38,736 nt of DNA from Lachnospiraceae bacterium EP-SM-12S-S03 (GTDB lineage Bacteria > Bacillota > Clostridia > Lachnospirales > Lachnospiraceae), in NCBI GenBank assembly GCA_020540725.1, contig JAJBSL010000022.1, positions 1 to 38,736 on the forward strand, given 5' to 3'. The notes below the pieces were generated by a model that was not told the DNA's origin, did not search any database, and worked only from the letters and a program-made list of their open reading frames with translations. How positions within the stretch are numbered: the first letter of the stretch is position 1; every line of letters begins with the position of its first letter. Shown here piece by piece: positions 22,950-31,198 of the stretch. The translations under genes and the position numbers were made by a program.

Positions 22950-24353
22950 TTATGAAACTGTTTCCATCTCCAGATCATCCCGCGTTACGTCCTTCAGCCA
23001 TTTGTAACCAAAGAACCTTTTAATCGTAAACGGAAGTTTAATGATCTCATCACTCATTAGTATAACATAAACTACCTCTACACTACAATGGAAGATAAAT
23101 GCCGCGGCTGCTCCAAGTATGATCGAACATCCCCACATCGTAGCCACATCCAGTACAAGGCCGAATTTGGTATCGCCTCCTGAGCGGAACGTTCCCACAA
23201 CCAACGTAGTGTTAACTGCCTGCGCCACTGCAAAATATGACATAACAAAGAACATAAACAACAGATATTTCTGTGCTTCCGCCGACAATTCCATTGTTGC
23301 ATTTGCAATCGGCGCCGCAATCAGGATCACCGCTGCCCCTGCAAGTCCCATCAGAAGACTCAGTACACTAAACCGCTTTGCATATGCTTTGGCATGCTCA
23401 AATTTACGTTCTCCAATTGTTTTCCCAAGATAAATAGCCGTTGCATTGGAGATACCAAACACCACGACCTGTGCCAATTGTCTCGCCACCTGTGCCACAG
23501 AATTTGCGGCTACCGCAGCGCTTCCAAGATGACCGATAATTGCCGTATTGGCTGAACTTCCAAGTCCCCACATCAATTCATTTAACACAACCGGCATGGA
23601 GTAGATCAAATAGTCCTTCAAAAGTACTTTATTAATATGAAATACATCATAAATACGGATCTTCACCACGTGATTCTTAAAGTGCGCGTAACAAAGTACG
23701 ACTACCACTTCCAATATTCTGGACAGCAGTGTACCGATTGCCGCTCCCTGAATCCCCATCTTCGGAAATCCAAACAATCCATAAATTAAAATGGCATTCA
23801 CAATGACATTGTTGATCAATGACAATAGATAAACAATCGTCGCAATCACTACACGCTCAATGCTTCGCATCACATAAAGATATACCTGGGTAAATGCCAT
23901 AAATATATAGGATAATCCTACAATCTGTAAATACTTCACTCCTTCTGCAATCACTTCCGGGTCGCTTGTATAAATGGACATCAACAATCCCGGTATCGCA
24001 AGCGCCGCGATTGCAAAAACGACTGCCGTACTCATACCGAACAAAAGTCCCATTCCCAAAATCTTCTCAATGGTTCTCGTATCCCCTTTTCCCCAGTATT
24101 GTGCCGTCAGGACCGTGGCTCCCGATGTAATTCCGAAAAAAATCAACGTCATGATAAATTGTACCTGCCCGGCAAGCGAAGCGCCGGACAGCACCTTTTC
24201 TCCTACCGTTCCAAGCATGATCACATCCGTTGCACTTACGCCCACGTTGATCAGATTCTGCAGCGCCATGGGAATCACAAGCGCCATGACACTTTTATAA
24301 AAATGTTTCCAGTCAATATTCAAATGATTCGTTTCCTTATGCTTCCCCCACAT
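22950..24353 (-). CDS. MATE family efflux transporter (second copy)
   Basis: A 467-residue inner membrane protein of the MATE family with about twelve helices, unrelated in detail to the copy at 15357. Typical stretches are YKSVMALVIPMALQNLINVGVSATDVIMLGTVGE near the N-terminus and the second-bundle YSMPVVLNELMWGLGSSANTAIIGHLG. It probably exports a toxic compound with Na+ or H+. The ATG overlaps the lgt gene by 17 bp, so the two are translationally coupled. Its place behind a MarR-controlled promoter fits induction by a small toxic molecule. Confidence 0.94.
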   Translation of the reverse strand: MWGKHKETNHLNIDWKHFYKSVMALVIPMALQNLINVGVSATDVIMLGTVGEKVLSGASLAGQVQFIMTLIFFGITSGATVLTAQYWGKGDTRTIEKILGMGLLFGMSTAVVFAIAALAIPGLLMSIYTSDPEVIAEGVKYLQIVGLSYIFMAFTQVYLYVMRSIERVVIATIVYLLSLINNVIVNAILIYGLFGFPKMGIQGAAIGTLLSRILEVVVVLCYAHFKNHVVKIRIYDVFHINKVLLKDYLIYSMPVVLNELMWGLGSSANTAIIGHLGSAAVAANSVAQVARQLAQVVVFGISNATAIYLGKTIGERKFEHAKAYAKRFSVLSLLMGLAGAAVILIAAPIANATMELSAEAQKYLLFMFFVMSYFAVAQAVNTTLVVGTFRSGGDTKFGLVLDVATMWGCSIILGAAAAFIFHCSVEVVYVILMSDEIIKLPFTIKRFFGYKWLKDVTRDDLEMETVS

Positions 24354-25110
24354 GTTCCTCTTTTGTTCCCTTCTTTTTCAGCCAGATTAAGCTGAGAATT
24401 CCCATTCCCAAAATAAAGATGGAAATAAACTGGGATGTCGATAATACACTTACATTTCCTCTCGGGTCATTTCGCAGCATTTCGATCAGAAATCTTCCGA
24501 TGCTATAGAAGATCAAATACGAAGATACCACGATTCCATCTGTTTTCTTCCTCTTCGTAATAGAAAGCAGGAGAAAAAAATGAATAAAATCTGCCGCACT
24601 GGAAATCAGTTGTGTCGGAATCAAAGACACATGATTCGGTGCAAACGGTGAATTTTCAAATGTGATTCCATACCATGCATGCGTTTCACGCCCATAGCAA
24701 CACCCTGCCAGAAAACATCCGATTCTTCCAAATCCCTGCGCCAAAGCCAACGACGGAATTGCAATGTCAAAGTATTTCAAAATCGGAAGCTTCTTCCATC
24801 GGCAATACAGGTACGCACCAAAAATACCGCCAATAATTCCGCCATATACTACAAATCCTTCAGATAAACTTAAAAGCACTGATGGATCTTCTATAATATC
24901 TTTGATTTCTGTAATGAAAAATAGAAGCTTAGCGCCTACCATTCCGAACAAAAGTCCTAAAATTGCGATTCCATACATATGGTCTCCGCTTAATCCATAT
25001 TTCTTTGCCCGGAAATCCGCAGCCATAATAGCCGCTATAATTCCAACTGCAATCATGAACCCATAACTATAAAGAGTAAGCGGACCTATTTCAAATAATA
25101 TATATCTCAT
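24337..25110 (-). CDS. lgt: Prolipoprotein diacylglyceryl transferase
   Basis: A 257-residue membrane enzyme that transfers diacylglycerol from phosphatidylglycerol to the lipobox cysteine of prolipoproteins, the first step of lipoprotein maturation. Seven hydrophobic helices are visible. The family signature appears as GFGRIGCFLAGCCYG, the cysteine-rich version common in Clostridia, and the tail SIGRFLIEMLRNDPRG is also diagnostic. I chose ATG 25110 (MRYILFEIGPLTLYSYGF) with GAGGTGAAAG upstream; the frame is open to 25188 but that part crosses the regulatory region. First gene of the minus-strand operon, divergent from marR. Confidence 0.93.
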   Translation of the reverse strand: MRYILFEIGPLTLYSYGFMIAVGIIAAIMAADFRAKKYGLSGDHMYGIAILGLLFGMVGAKLLFFITEIKDIIEDPSVLLSLSEGFVVYGGIIGGIFGAYLYCRWKKLPILKYFDIAIPSLALAQGFGRIGCFLAGCCYGRETHAWYGITFENSPFAPNHVSLIPTQLISSAADFIHFFLLLSITKRKKTDGIVVSSYLIFYSIGRFLIEMLRNDPRGNVSVLSTSQFISIFILGMGILSLIWLKKKGTKEEHVGEA

Positions 25111-25168
25111 AATTTCTTTCACCTCACTGTTTTTTATTTTACATGAAATCCGAGGAAAAGTAAACCTT

Positions 25169-25225
25169 GTTGATAAATCAACTTTCATCCACTATAGTAT
25201 ACATAACACTTGTTGATAAATCAAC
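25169..25225. promoter_or_regulatory. Overlapping divergent promoters with two MarR boxes
   Basis: GTTGATAAATCAAC occurs twice (25169-25182 and 25212-25225), a 14-bp palindrome with centres 43 bp apart. The plus promoter is TTGATA (25170-25175), 17 bp, TATAGT (25193-25198). The minus promoter is TTGATT (25224-25219), 17 bp, TATACT (25201-25196). Each box therefore covers the -35 of one promoter, and the two -10 elements overlap by three bases. The MarR protein encoded next should repress both operons. Confidence 0.8.
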
Positions 25226-25251
25226 TTTTATTCATATGGATGAGGTATTGC

Positions 25252-25698
25252 ATGATAGACAGATTCGAAAAACTAACGACCGGTGTATCCCGGATTTACA
25301 AAAAAATTCAAAAAATCAAAAAGCACGAAATGAATACACTCGGACTAAAAGGTACCCATGTTATGTGTATTTATTATCTTGCTTCCAACCCAACGGGCCT
25401 TACCGCAACAGACTTATGCGGCAAATGCAATGAAGACAAAGCTGCGGTTTCACGGATGCTCACAGAACTTGAATCCAACGGTTTTATTTCTTATGAAAAC
25501 ACTGCGGCCGGAAAGAAATACCGTACCCCAGTGACTCTTACATCCAAGGGGCAAAACTACGCCGCTCAAATCAGCGAGATCATTTTACAGGTCACCGAGA
25601 TGAGCGGCAAAGGAATTACGGCTGAGGAACGGGAGATTTTTTACCGCGTTCTCTCCGTAATTGCAGATAATATCGATGAAATAGAAAGGAAATTGTAA
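25252..25698 (+). CDS. MarR family transcriptional regulator
   Basis: A 148-residue repressor. The winged helix is at about 45-105 (LTATDLCGKCNEDKAAVSRMLTELESNGFI, then the wing with YRTPVTLTSKG), with helical dimerisation segments at both ends. I take ATG 25252, after TGAGGT, because the frame upstream (to 25210) runs through the second operator. The stop is 1 nt before the alcohol dehydrogenase gene, so it leads a three-gene operon. The ligand is unknown; an aldehyde, phenol or related toxic compound would fit the enzymes it precedes. Confidence 0.92.
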   Translation: MIDRFEKLTTGVSRIYKKIQKIKKHEMNTLGLKGTHVMCIYYLASNPTGLTATDLCGKCNEDKAAVSRMLTELESNGFISYENTAAGKKYRTPVTLTSKGQNYAAQISEIILQVTEMSGKGITAEEREIFYRVLSVIADNIDEIERKL

Positions 25699-25699
25699 C

Positions 25700-26923
25700 A
25701 TGAATCCAATCAAAAAAATATATTGCAGAACTTTCCAGACCGGACTTAAGCTTGCTCTTCCATTTCTGCCATACCGAAAACCCAAAATTCTGGGAAGCCT
25801 GAAAAATATTCCCGAAACCATTCGCAAACATAAGTGCAGCCGTGTACTGATCATTACCGATGAAGGGATTCTGTCCCTTGGTCTTATCAGGCGTTTGGAA
25901 AACCGCCTTGCTGCAGAAGGCATTCCTTATTTTATTTATTCCAAAACCGTGGCGAACCCCACTACTTCAAACGTGGCGGAAGCGCTGGAACTCTATCACA
26001 CAAATCACTGTGACGCTCTCATCGGCTTTGGCGGCGGTTCCAGTATCGATTGTGCCAAAGCCGTCGGCGCCCGCGTTGTAAAACCGAAGCAGTCCCTTGC
26101 AAAAATGAAGGGAATTTTAAAAGTTCATAAACGGCTTCCGCTTTTGATTGCCATTCCTACAACAGCCGGTACCGGAAGTGAAACAACACTGGCTTCTGTA
26201 ATCACAGATTCTGTCACACGCTATAAATACGCAATCAATGATTTCCCTCTGATCCCACGGTATGCAGTTTTGGATCCAAAGGTAACATTAAGCCTTCCTC
26301 CATTTCTCACTGCCACCACCGGAATGGATGCTCTCACCCATGCAGTGGAAGCATATATCGGGAATTCTACTACCTATGCCACAAGAAAAGAGGCTTTGCT
26401 TGCTGTGAAACTGATTTTTGAAAATCTGGAATCTGTATACCATGACGGATCAGACCTTGACAAAAGAAGAAATATGCTTCATGCTTCTTTCTATGCAGGA
26501 TGCGCATTTACAAAGTCCTATGTCGGTTATGTTCATGCCATCGCCCACTCTTTGGGCGGAGAATACAACGTTCCTCACGGCCTTGCCAATGCGGTCATTC
26601 TTCCTTATATATTGGAAGCGTATGGATCGTCCGTTCACAAAAAACTCTATCTACTTGCAGTTGAGGCTGGCATTGTTTCTCCGGAAACTCCTTGTGATCA
26701 GGCAGCCTCCGAATTTATCCGTACAATCAGAGCAATGAATGCGCACTTTGGAATCGGGAACTCTATCCCTGAAATCCGAAAGGAAGATATTCCAAAACTT
26801 GCACACTACGCAGACAAAGAAGCCAATCCGCTCTACCCCGTTCCTGTTTTGATGGATGCAAAAGAGCTGGCCAAATTCTATGATATGTTATTGGAGGAAC
26901 ATCATGGCAGCAGAAGAAATTAA
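25700..26923 (+). CDS. Iron-containing alcohol dehydrogenase
   Basis: A 407-residue class III (iron-type) dehydrogenase. The N-terminal nucleotide-binding half contains FGGGSSIDCAKAVGARV, and PTTAGTGSETTLASVI continues it. The C-terminal helical half carries the metal ligands: Asp and His in TGMDALTHAVEAYIG, and His in VHAIAHSLGGEYNVPHGLANA. An N-terminal extension of about 20 residues is hydrophobic and basic. It should interconvert an aldehyde and an alcohol with NAD(P). Next to an aldehyde dehydrogenase under MarR control, it probably serves aldehyde detoxification or alcohol use. Confidence 0.93.
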   Translation: MNPIKKIYCRTFQTGLKLALPFLPYRKPKILGSLKNIPETIRKHKCSRVLIITDEGILSLGLIRRLENRLAAEGIPYFIYSKTVANPTTSNVAEALELYHTNHCDALIGFGGGSSIDCAKAVGARVVKPKQSLAKMKGILKVHKRLPLLIAIPTTAGTGSETTLASVITDSVTRYKYAINDFPLIPRYAVLDPKVTLSLPPFLTATTGMDALTHAVEAYIGNSTTYATRKEALLAVKLIFENLESVYHDGSDLDKRRNMLHASFYAGCAFTKSYVGYVHAIAHSLGGEYNVPHGLANAVILPYILEAYGSSVHKKLYLLAVEAGIVSPETPCDQAASEFIRTIRAMNAHFGIGNSIPEIRKEDIPKLAHYADKEANPLYPVPVLMDAKELAKFYDMLLEEHHGSRRN

Positions 26924-28283
26924 ACAGATTTTAGAAAAGCAAAGAACTTTTTTCTATACCGGATCTACCCTTTCCGTTGATTATCGTCTGCATGCCCTTC
27001 GCAGATTGAAAGCCTGCATTTTGCGGCACGAAGCTGAAATCAACCATGCTTTGAAAGAGGATCTTGGAAAGAGTCCTTTCGAAAGTTATATGTGCGAAAC
27101 CGGACTTGTTTTAAGCGAACTGACTTATATGCTCCGGCATGTACGCCGTTTTTCTAAGGAAAAAACCGTCCGCACTCCCCTTGCCCAGTTTCACTCCCGA
27201 AGCTTTAAAAAGCCTTCTCCCTATGGTGTGACACTGATCATGAGCCCCTGGAACTACCCGTTTATGCTGACCCTGGAGCCACTTGTAGATGCAATCGCAG
27301 CAGGAAATACAGCCGTTTTAAAACCAAGCGCCTACTCTCCTGCCACAAGTGCTGTCATAGAACAGATTGTCAAAGAATGTTTCCGGCCAGAGTATGTGGC
27401 TGTAGTTACAGGCGGACGTTCTGAGAACACCTGCCTGTTAAGCGAACACTTCGACTATATTTTCTTCACCGGAAGTCCTGCAGTCGGAAAGGAAGTCATG
27501 CGGCATGCCTCCGACCATCTCACTCCGGTCACATTGGAGCTTGGCGGAAAGAGCCCTTGTATTGTAGAAAAAAGTGCAAACTTAAAACTCGCAGCCAAAC
27601 GCATTGTATTCGGAAAATATCTAAACTGCGGACAGACCTGTGTTGCACCAGATTACATTTACTGCGACCGCACTGTAAAAGATGCCCTCATCCAAGAATT
27701 GAAGCAAGAGATTGTAAAACAATTTGGTTCCGCACCACTTGATAATACAGATTACGGAAAAATCATCAATGAAAAACATTTCCGACGGATTGTCGGGTTG
27801 ATTGATCAAAAGAAAACCGTTCACGGAGGCGGAATAAATGAACATTCGTTGCAGATTGAACCAACGATTCTAGACCGTGTGACATGGAACGATCCTGTAA
27901 TGTCGGAAGAAATCTTTGGCCCTGTTCTTCCGGTTATCACCTATGATTCCATCGATCATGCCATTGCCAGGATCAATGCCATGCCCCATCCGTTGGCACT
28001 TTACATTTTCACTTCTGATAAAACACTGGCGAAAAAAGTGACCACAAGATGCGGATTCGGCGGCGGGTGCATCAATGATGTTGTCATTCATCTTGCAACA
28101 AGCGAAATGGGATTCGGCGGATTTGGCGAAAGCGGAATGGGATCTTATCACGGAAAGGACGGATTTGATACGTTCTCACACACAAAAAGTATTGTAGACA
28201 AAAAAAACTGGCTGGACCTTCCAATGAGATACCAGCCTTATCAGAAACTATATGAGAAACTTCTGCGAATGTTTCTTAAATAA
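26904..28283 (+). CDS. Aldehyde dehydrogenase, class 3-like
   Basis: A 459-residue NAD(P)-dependent aldehyde dehydrogenase. The catalytic Cys is in NCGQTCVAPDY, the general base Glu in VTLELGGKSP, and IMSPWNYPFMLTLEPLVDAIAAGNTAVLKPS binds the cofactor. The EEIFGPVLPV segment is also conserved. The C-terminus (about 435-459) is basic and amphipathic, as in class 3 enzymes that associate with membranes. ATG 26904 follows TTGGAGGAAC inside the alcohol dehydrogenase gene, with 20 bp of overlap. The two enzymes could oxidise an alcohol to the acid in series. Its last 8 bp overlap the convergent gene. Confidence 0.93.
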   Translation: MAAEEIKQILEKQRTFFYTGSTLSVDYRLHALRRLKACILRHEAEINHALKEDLGKSPFESYMCETGLVLSELTYMLRHVRRFSKEKTVRTPLAQFHSRSFKKPSPYGVTLIMSPWNYPFMLTLEPLVDAIAAGNTAVLKPSAYSPATSAVIEQIVKECFRPEYVAVVTGGRSENTCLLSEHFDYIFFTGSPAVGKEVMRHASDHLTPVTLELGGKSPCIVEKSANLKLAAKRIVFGKYLNCGQTCVAPDYIYCDRTVKDALIQELKQEIVKQFGSAPLDNTDYGKIINEKHFRRIVGLIDQKKTVHGGGINEHSLQIEPTILDRVTWNDPVMSEEIFGPVLPVITYDSIDHAIARINAMPHPLALYIFTSDKTLAKKVTTRCGFGGGCINDVVIHLATSEMGFGGFGESGMGSYHGKDGFDTFSHTKSIVDKKNWLDLPMRYQPYQKLYEKLLRMFLK

Positions 28284-28509
28284 GTTTTTGAATCACTTTC
28301 TCATAGTTTTCCCTTTTATGCGGAAACATGCAGTTTGTACAGTTTTTTATTCCTTTTTCCGTATAAGTAAAATTTCCTCCGCACTGTGCACCTTTGGCAT
28401 ATAAAGGACAAAAGCAGAAAAGACAGTTGAAATCTTCTGTCTTTTCTGTTTTATGACACGGGAAATATTCACATTCCTTATTTTGAAAAAATTTATAATG
28501 TTCTGACAT
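28276..28509 (-). CDS. Cysteine-rich small protein
   Basis: A 77-residue protein with ten cysteines, matching the 'cysteine-rich small domain' family (PF04071): ECEYFPCHKT...FNCLFCFCPLY...GGNFTYTEKGIKNCTNCMFPHKRENY. The Cys pairs suggest metal or Fe-S binding, and the family is found near cobalamin or metal genes in many anaerobes, but nothing here points to a specific role. The ribosome site is AAAGGAG. It overlaps the convergent aldehyde dehydrogenase end by 8 bp. Confidence 0.8.
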   Translation of the reverse strand: MSEHYKFFQNKECEYFPCHKTEKTEDFNCLFCFCPLYAKGAQCGGNFTYTEKGIKNCTNCMFPHKRENYEKVIQKLI

Positions 28510-28552
28510 AAGTATATACTCCTTTTCTATTTCAAATTTTTACGATCATATA

Positions 28553-28579
28553 AAAGACGTGGGCATTTCCCACGTCTTT
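28553..28579 (-). terminator. Terminator of the Na/Pi cotransporter gene
   Basis: AAAGACGTGGG (28553-28563) pairs perfectly with CCCACGTCTTT (28569-28579) around a 5-nt loop. On the minus strand it is followed by TTTTATA, just after the stop at 28586. Confidence 0.85.
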
Positions 28580-28585
28580 ACTATA

Positions 28586-30241
28586 CTACTCTACCGCCTC
28601 TTCTGCAATACCAATGCATCCATCTGCAATACGGTCCAAATTATACAGAATCTGAGAGAATTCTTTTGTAAGTGCTGTGTCGCACTCTTTTTCCTTAATA
28701 CGGTTCAAGTGATCTTTTTTCAATTTTTTCTGTGCTTTTCGCATTTTGTCCTTCACATTGATCACTTCCATCGCATATTCCACATCTCCATTTTGCACCG
28801 CTTCCATGGAGCCTTCAAACAATGCCTGGGAAATGTCAATACATTCTCCCAAATCCGAAAGCGCCTTCTCAGACATTCGCTTTCCTTCTGTATTCATATT
28901 CTTACAGATTTCCGATACTTCCCCGCACCGATCCGCAATCCGGTCAATATTATTTGCAACATATAAATGAACTGCTGTTTTTTCCGACTGTTCCTCTGTC
29001 AGATTGCCGCTGGCGAAAAGCCGTGTAATATATGTACTGATATTTTCACTTAATTTCTTCACTGCCCGGAATGAGTCATCCATCTTTTCCTGCCAAAGCT
29101 TATCCTGCTTTCCGGTAACTGTATCCTTCAAAGTCGTGAGCATGGAAGATGTCAACTCGGAAAGATGTCCCACTTCATTTGTGATCAGATACAAAGCTGC
29201 TGCCGGCTGGCTTACCATATTATCATCCAGGAATTTCGGAGTGCATACTGCTTTTCCACTCTCATCTTCTCCTCGGATGATCCATGTTACGATCTTCACC
29301 ATAAGCGGAATGAGCGGAAGCCATACTAGAGTACATACTACGTTAAATGTTGTATGTGCATTTGCAATCTGTCTGGAAATAACATCCACTTCATTTCCCT
29401 TCGGAGAAATAAATTCTACAAATTTCACAAGTACCGGAATGAAGAAAATGAACACGGCACTTCCTGTAATATTAAATACACTATGGGCAATCGCTGTTCG
29501 TTTCGCATTTTTAGACTGTCCCACTGAAGCAAGAATCGCTGTAATCGTTGTTCCGATGTTATCTCCAAGAAGAATCGGAATCGCTCCTGCAAGACCAATG
29601 ACACTGGATACTCCATCAGGTCCCGCCTGGGAAGCAAAATTCTGAAGAACTGCGATCGTTGCGGAACTGCTCTGTACGATCAGTGTCATCACAAGTCCAA
29701 GCAAAACACCAAGAATCGGAATCTCAGACACTTTTCCCATTAAATCAATGAAAATCGGGCTATTTGCCATTGGTTTCATCACACTTCCCATAATCTCAAT
29801 TCCTTCGAAGAGAAGTCCGAAAGAGAAAATAACCATACCGACATTCTTTACTTTTTCCTTTTTACTTAAGAAGTGAATGATAAATCCAATGAAAATAATC
29901 GGATAAATATAATCACTGATTTTAAAAGCGATTAACTGTGCGGTCATTGTTGTACCGATATTTGCACCAAAAATAACAGAAATTGCCTGTGGCAGACTCA
30001 TAAGACCTGCACTTACAAATCCGATAACCATAACGGTTGTCGCAGAACTACTCTGAAGAACTGCTGTAACAAGCGCTCCGGCAAGTGCTCCCATAACCGG
30101 ATTCTTTGTCAGAAATTCCAGGATTTTTTTCATTCGCTCCCCTGCGGCTTTCTGAAGCGCATCACTCATACTGTTCATTCCATAAAGGAATAACGCAAGA
30201 CCTCCCGCGAGGCCGAATATCATAGAAACTGTCTCGTTCAT
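28586..30241 (-). CDS. Na/Pi cotransporter with C-terminal PhoU-like domain
   Basis: A 551-residue protein. Residues about 1-330 hold two Na/Pi-cotransport repeats with the signature QSSSAT twice (VTAVLQSSSATTVMVIGFV and TLIVQSSSATIAVLQ), plus GANIGTT and GDNIGTT. The C-terminal 200 residues are a soluble PhoU-like helical domain. It imports phosphate with Na+ or, in some members, regulates phosphate balance. ATG 30241 (MNETVSMIFG) is chosen; GAAAGGT precedes it. The promoter region shows Pho-box-like repeats (30321-30337), which would fit induction in phosphate starvation. It is transcribed alone. Confidence 0.92.
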   Translation of the reverse strand: MNETVSMIFGLAGGLALFLYGMNSMSDALQKAAGERMKKILEFLTKNPVMGALAGALVTAVLQSSSATTVMVIGFVSAGLMSLPQAISVIFGANIGTTMTAQLIAFKISDYIYPIIFIGFIIHFLSKKEKVKNVGMVIFSFGLLFEGIEIMGSVMKPMANSPIFIDLMGKVSEIPILGVLLGLVMTLIVQSSSATIAVLQNFASQAGPDGVSSVIGLAGAIPILLGDNIGTTITAILASVGQSKNAKRTAIAHSVFNITGSAVFIFFIPVLVKFVEFISPKGNEVDVISRQIANAHTTFNVVCTLVWLPLIPLMVKIVTWIIRGEDESGKAVCTPKFLDDNMVSQPAAALYLITNEVGHLSELTSSMLTTLKDTVTGKQDKLWQEKMDDSFRAVKKLSENISTYITRLFASGNLTEEQSEKTAVHLYVANNIDRIADRCGEVSEICKNMNTEGKRMSEKALSDLGECIDISQALFEGSMEAVQNGDVEYAMEVINVKDKMRKAQKKLKKDHLNRIKEKECDTALTKEFSQILYNLDRIADGCIGIAEEAVE

Positions 30242-30304
30242 CTTTTGTTTTACCTTTCTTTTACACAATCTTAAACCTATTAAAACATATCATCAGAAAA
30301 TTAA

Positions 30305-30351
30305 ATTCTAATCATGTGTATGTTAAATCTATGTAAAATTTCTTTACATAG
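30305..30351 (-). promoter_or_regulatory. Pho-box-like repeats and promoter of the Na/Pi gene
   Basis: On the minus strand TTTACA (30337-30332) and TTAACA (30326-30321) are direct repeats with an 11-bp period, the layout of Bacillus PhoP boxes. A -10 TAGAAT (30310-30305) lies 10 bp beyond, so the boxes fall at about -39 and -28. The TTTACA is also part of a perfect inverted repeat CTATGTAAA-N5-TTTACATAG (30329-30351). Confidence 0.45.
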
Positions 30352-30373
30352 ATCAAAGTTCCTTCAAAAACTG

Positions 30374-30427
30374 TTCACATTCTTCTTATTTTTTCATCAC
30401 ATTTTTATCACAAACAGACCGTATACT
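30374..30427 (+). promoter_or_regulatory. Second Pho-box-like promoter, facing right
   Basis: TTCACA (30374-30379), ATCACA (30396-30401) and ATCACA (30407-30412) are spaced 22 and 11 bp apart. TATACT (30422-30427) lies 9 bp after the last, almost the same geometry as on the other strand. The predicted start is near 30434. No gene begins for 200 bp. Confidence 0.35.
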
Positions 30428-30433
30428 AATAAT

Positions 30434-30515
30434 CAAACAAAGGATAGCAACTTTGTTTTATTAAAAAAACTTTTTCTTTTTCATAATAAGCCGGTCATTT
30501 GACCGGCCTTTCCTC
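30434..30515 (+). ncRNA. Candidate small RNA
   Basis: From the predicted start at about 30434 the sequence folds into a first hairpin, AAACAAAG (30435-30442) with CTTTGTTT (30451-30458), a U-rich single strand, and a second GC-rich hairpin GCCGGTC-ATTT-GACCGGC (30490-30507) followed by CTTTCCTCT. It contains no credible reading frame. The weak U-tract after the second hairpin lowers confidence. It could also be the 5' leader of the PepSY gene. Confidence 0.3.
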
Positions 30516-30525
30516 TATAAAAGTA

Positions 30526-30534
30526 TGTTATAAT
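30526..30534 (+). promoter_or_regulatory. Extended -10 promoter of the PepSY/two-component operon
   Basis: TGTTATAAT (30526-30534) is a perfect TATAAT with an upstream TG, and no good -35 lies 17 bp away. The start would be near 30541, giving a T-rich leader of about 98 nt to the ATG at 30639 (ribosome site GAAAGGAG). Confidence 0.5.
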
Positions 30535-30638
30535 ATTTCTTAGAAAAATTATCTTTTTTAATCTATCTTTAATTTTTTTCCTGTATATTGTAAACCATAG
30601 AAAACAAACACATTTTTTTAACCGAAAGGAGATATATT

Positions 30639-31196
30639 ATGAAAAAAAGAACATGGATACTCACAACACTTACTATTTTTACTCTTGCACTGACAGGATG
30701 CCAGACATCCTCCCAAACATCGTCCGGATCAGAGATCACCGAAGAAAAAGCAAAATCTATAGCACTTGCGGATGCCGGTGTGGAAGAATCTGAGCTTACA
30801 AACATCCGTATTGAAAAAGATGTAGATGACGGCGTTTCCGTATATGATGTTGACTTCTATGCGGGAAATAAAGAATATGATTATGAAATTGATGCTGCAA
30901 CCGGAAATATCCGCAGTCAGGATTCTGATATTGAAGACGATTTTCTAAATGCGCAAGATTCTGCTTCCTCTTCCACAGACGGAACCGATCTTATCAGTGA
31001 AGACGAAGCCTCTAAAATCGTACTTGCCAAAGTAGAAGGAGCATCCGAACAGAATCTTCGTATTTCCCTTGACAGAGATGATGGACAGGATATCTACGAA
31101 GGGGAAATCCGCTACAACGGACAGGAATATGAGTTTGAACTCAATGCCAAAACAGGCGATATATTGGAATGGAGTCAAGAACGGGAGGACAATTAA
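30639..31196 (+). CDS. PepSY-domain lipoprotein
   Basis: A 185-residue secreted lipoprotein. The signal peptide ends in the lipobox LTGC (Cys21), followed by a Ser/Gln/Thr linker. Two PepSY repeats follow (about 35-90 and 115-180): ITEEKAKSIALADAGVEESELTNI...YDVDFYAGNKEYDYEIDAATGNI and ISEDEASKIVLAKVEGAS...YEGEIRYNGQEYEFELNAKTGDI. PepSY domains are thought to inhibit or bind proteases or to act as sensor partners. It is followed directly by a response regulator and kinase, so it may feed the sensor. It needs Lgt for lipid attachment. Confidence 0.9.
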   Translation: MKKRTWILTTLTIFTLALTGCQTSSQTSSGSEITEEKAKSIALADAGVEESELTNIRIEKDVDDGVSVYDVDFYAGNKEYDYEIDAATGNIRSQDSDIEDDFLNAQDSASSSTDGTDLISEDEASKIVLAKVEGASEQNLRISLDRDDGQDIYEGEIRYNGQEYEFELNAKTGDILEWSQEREDN

Positions 31197-31198
31197 CC

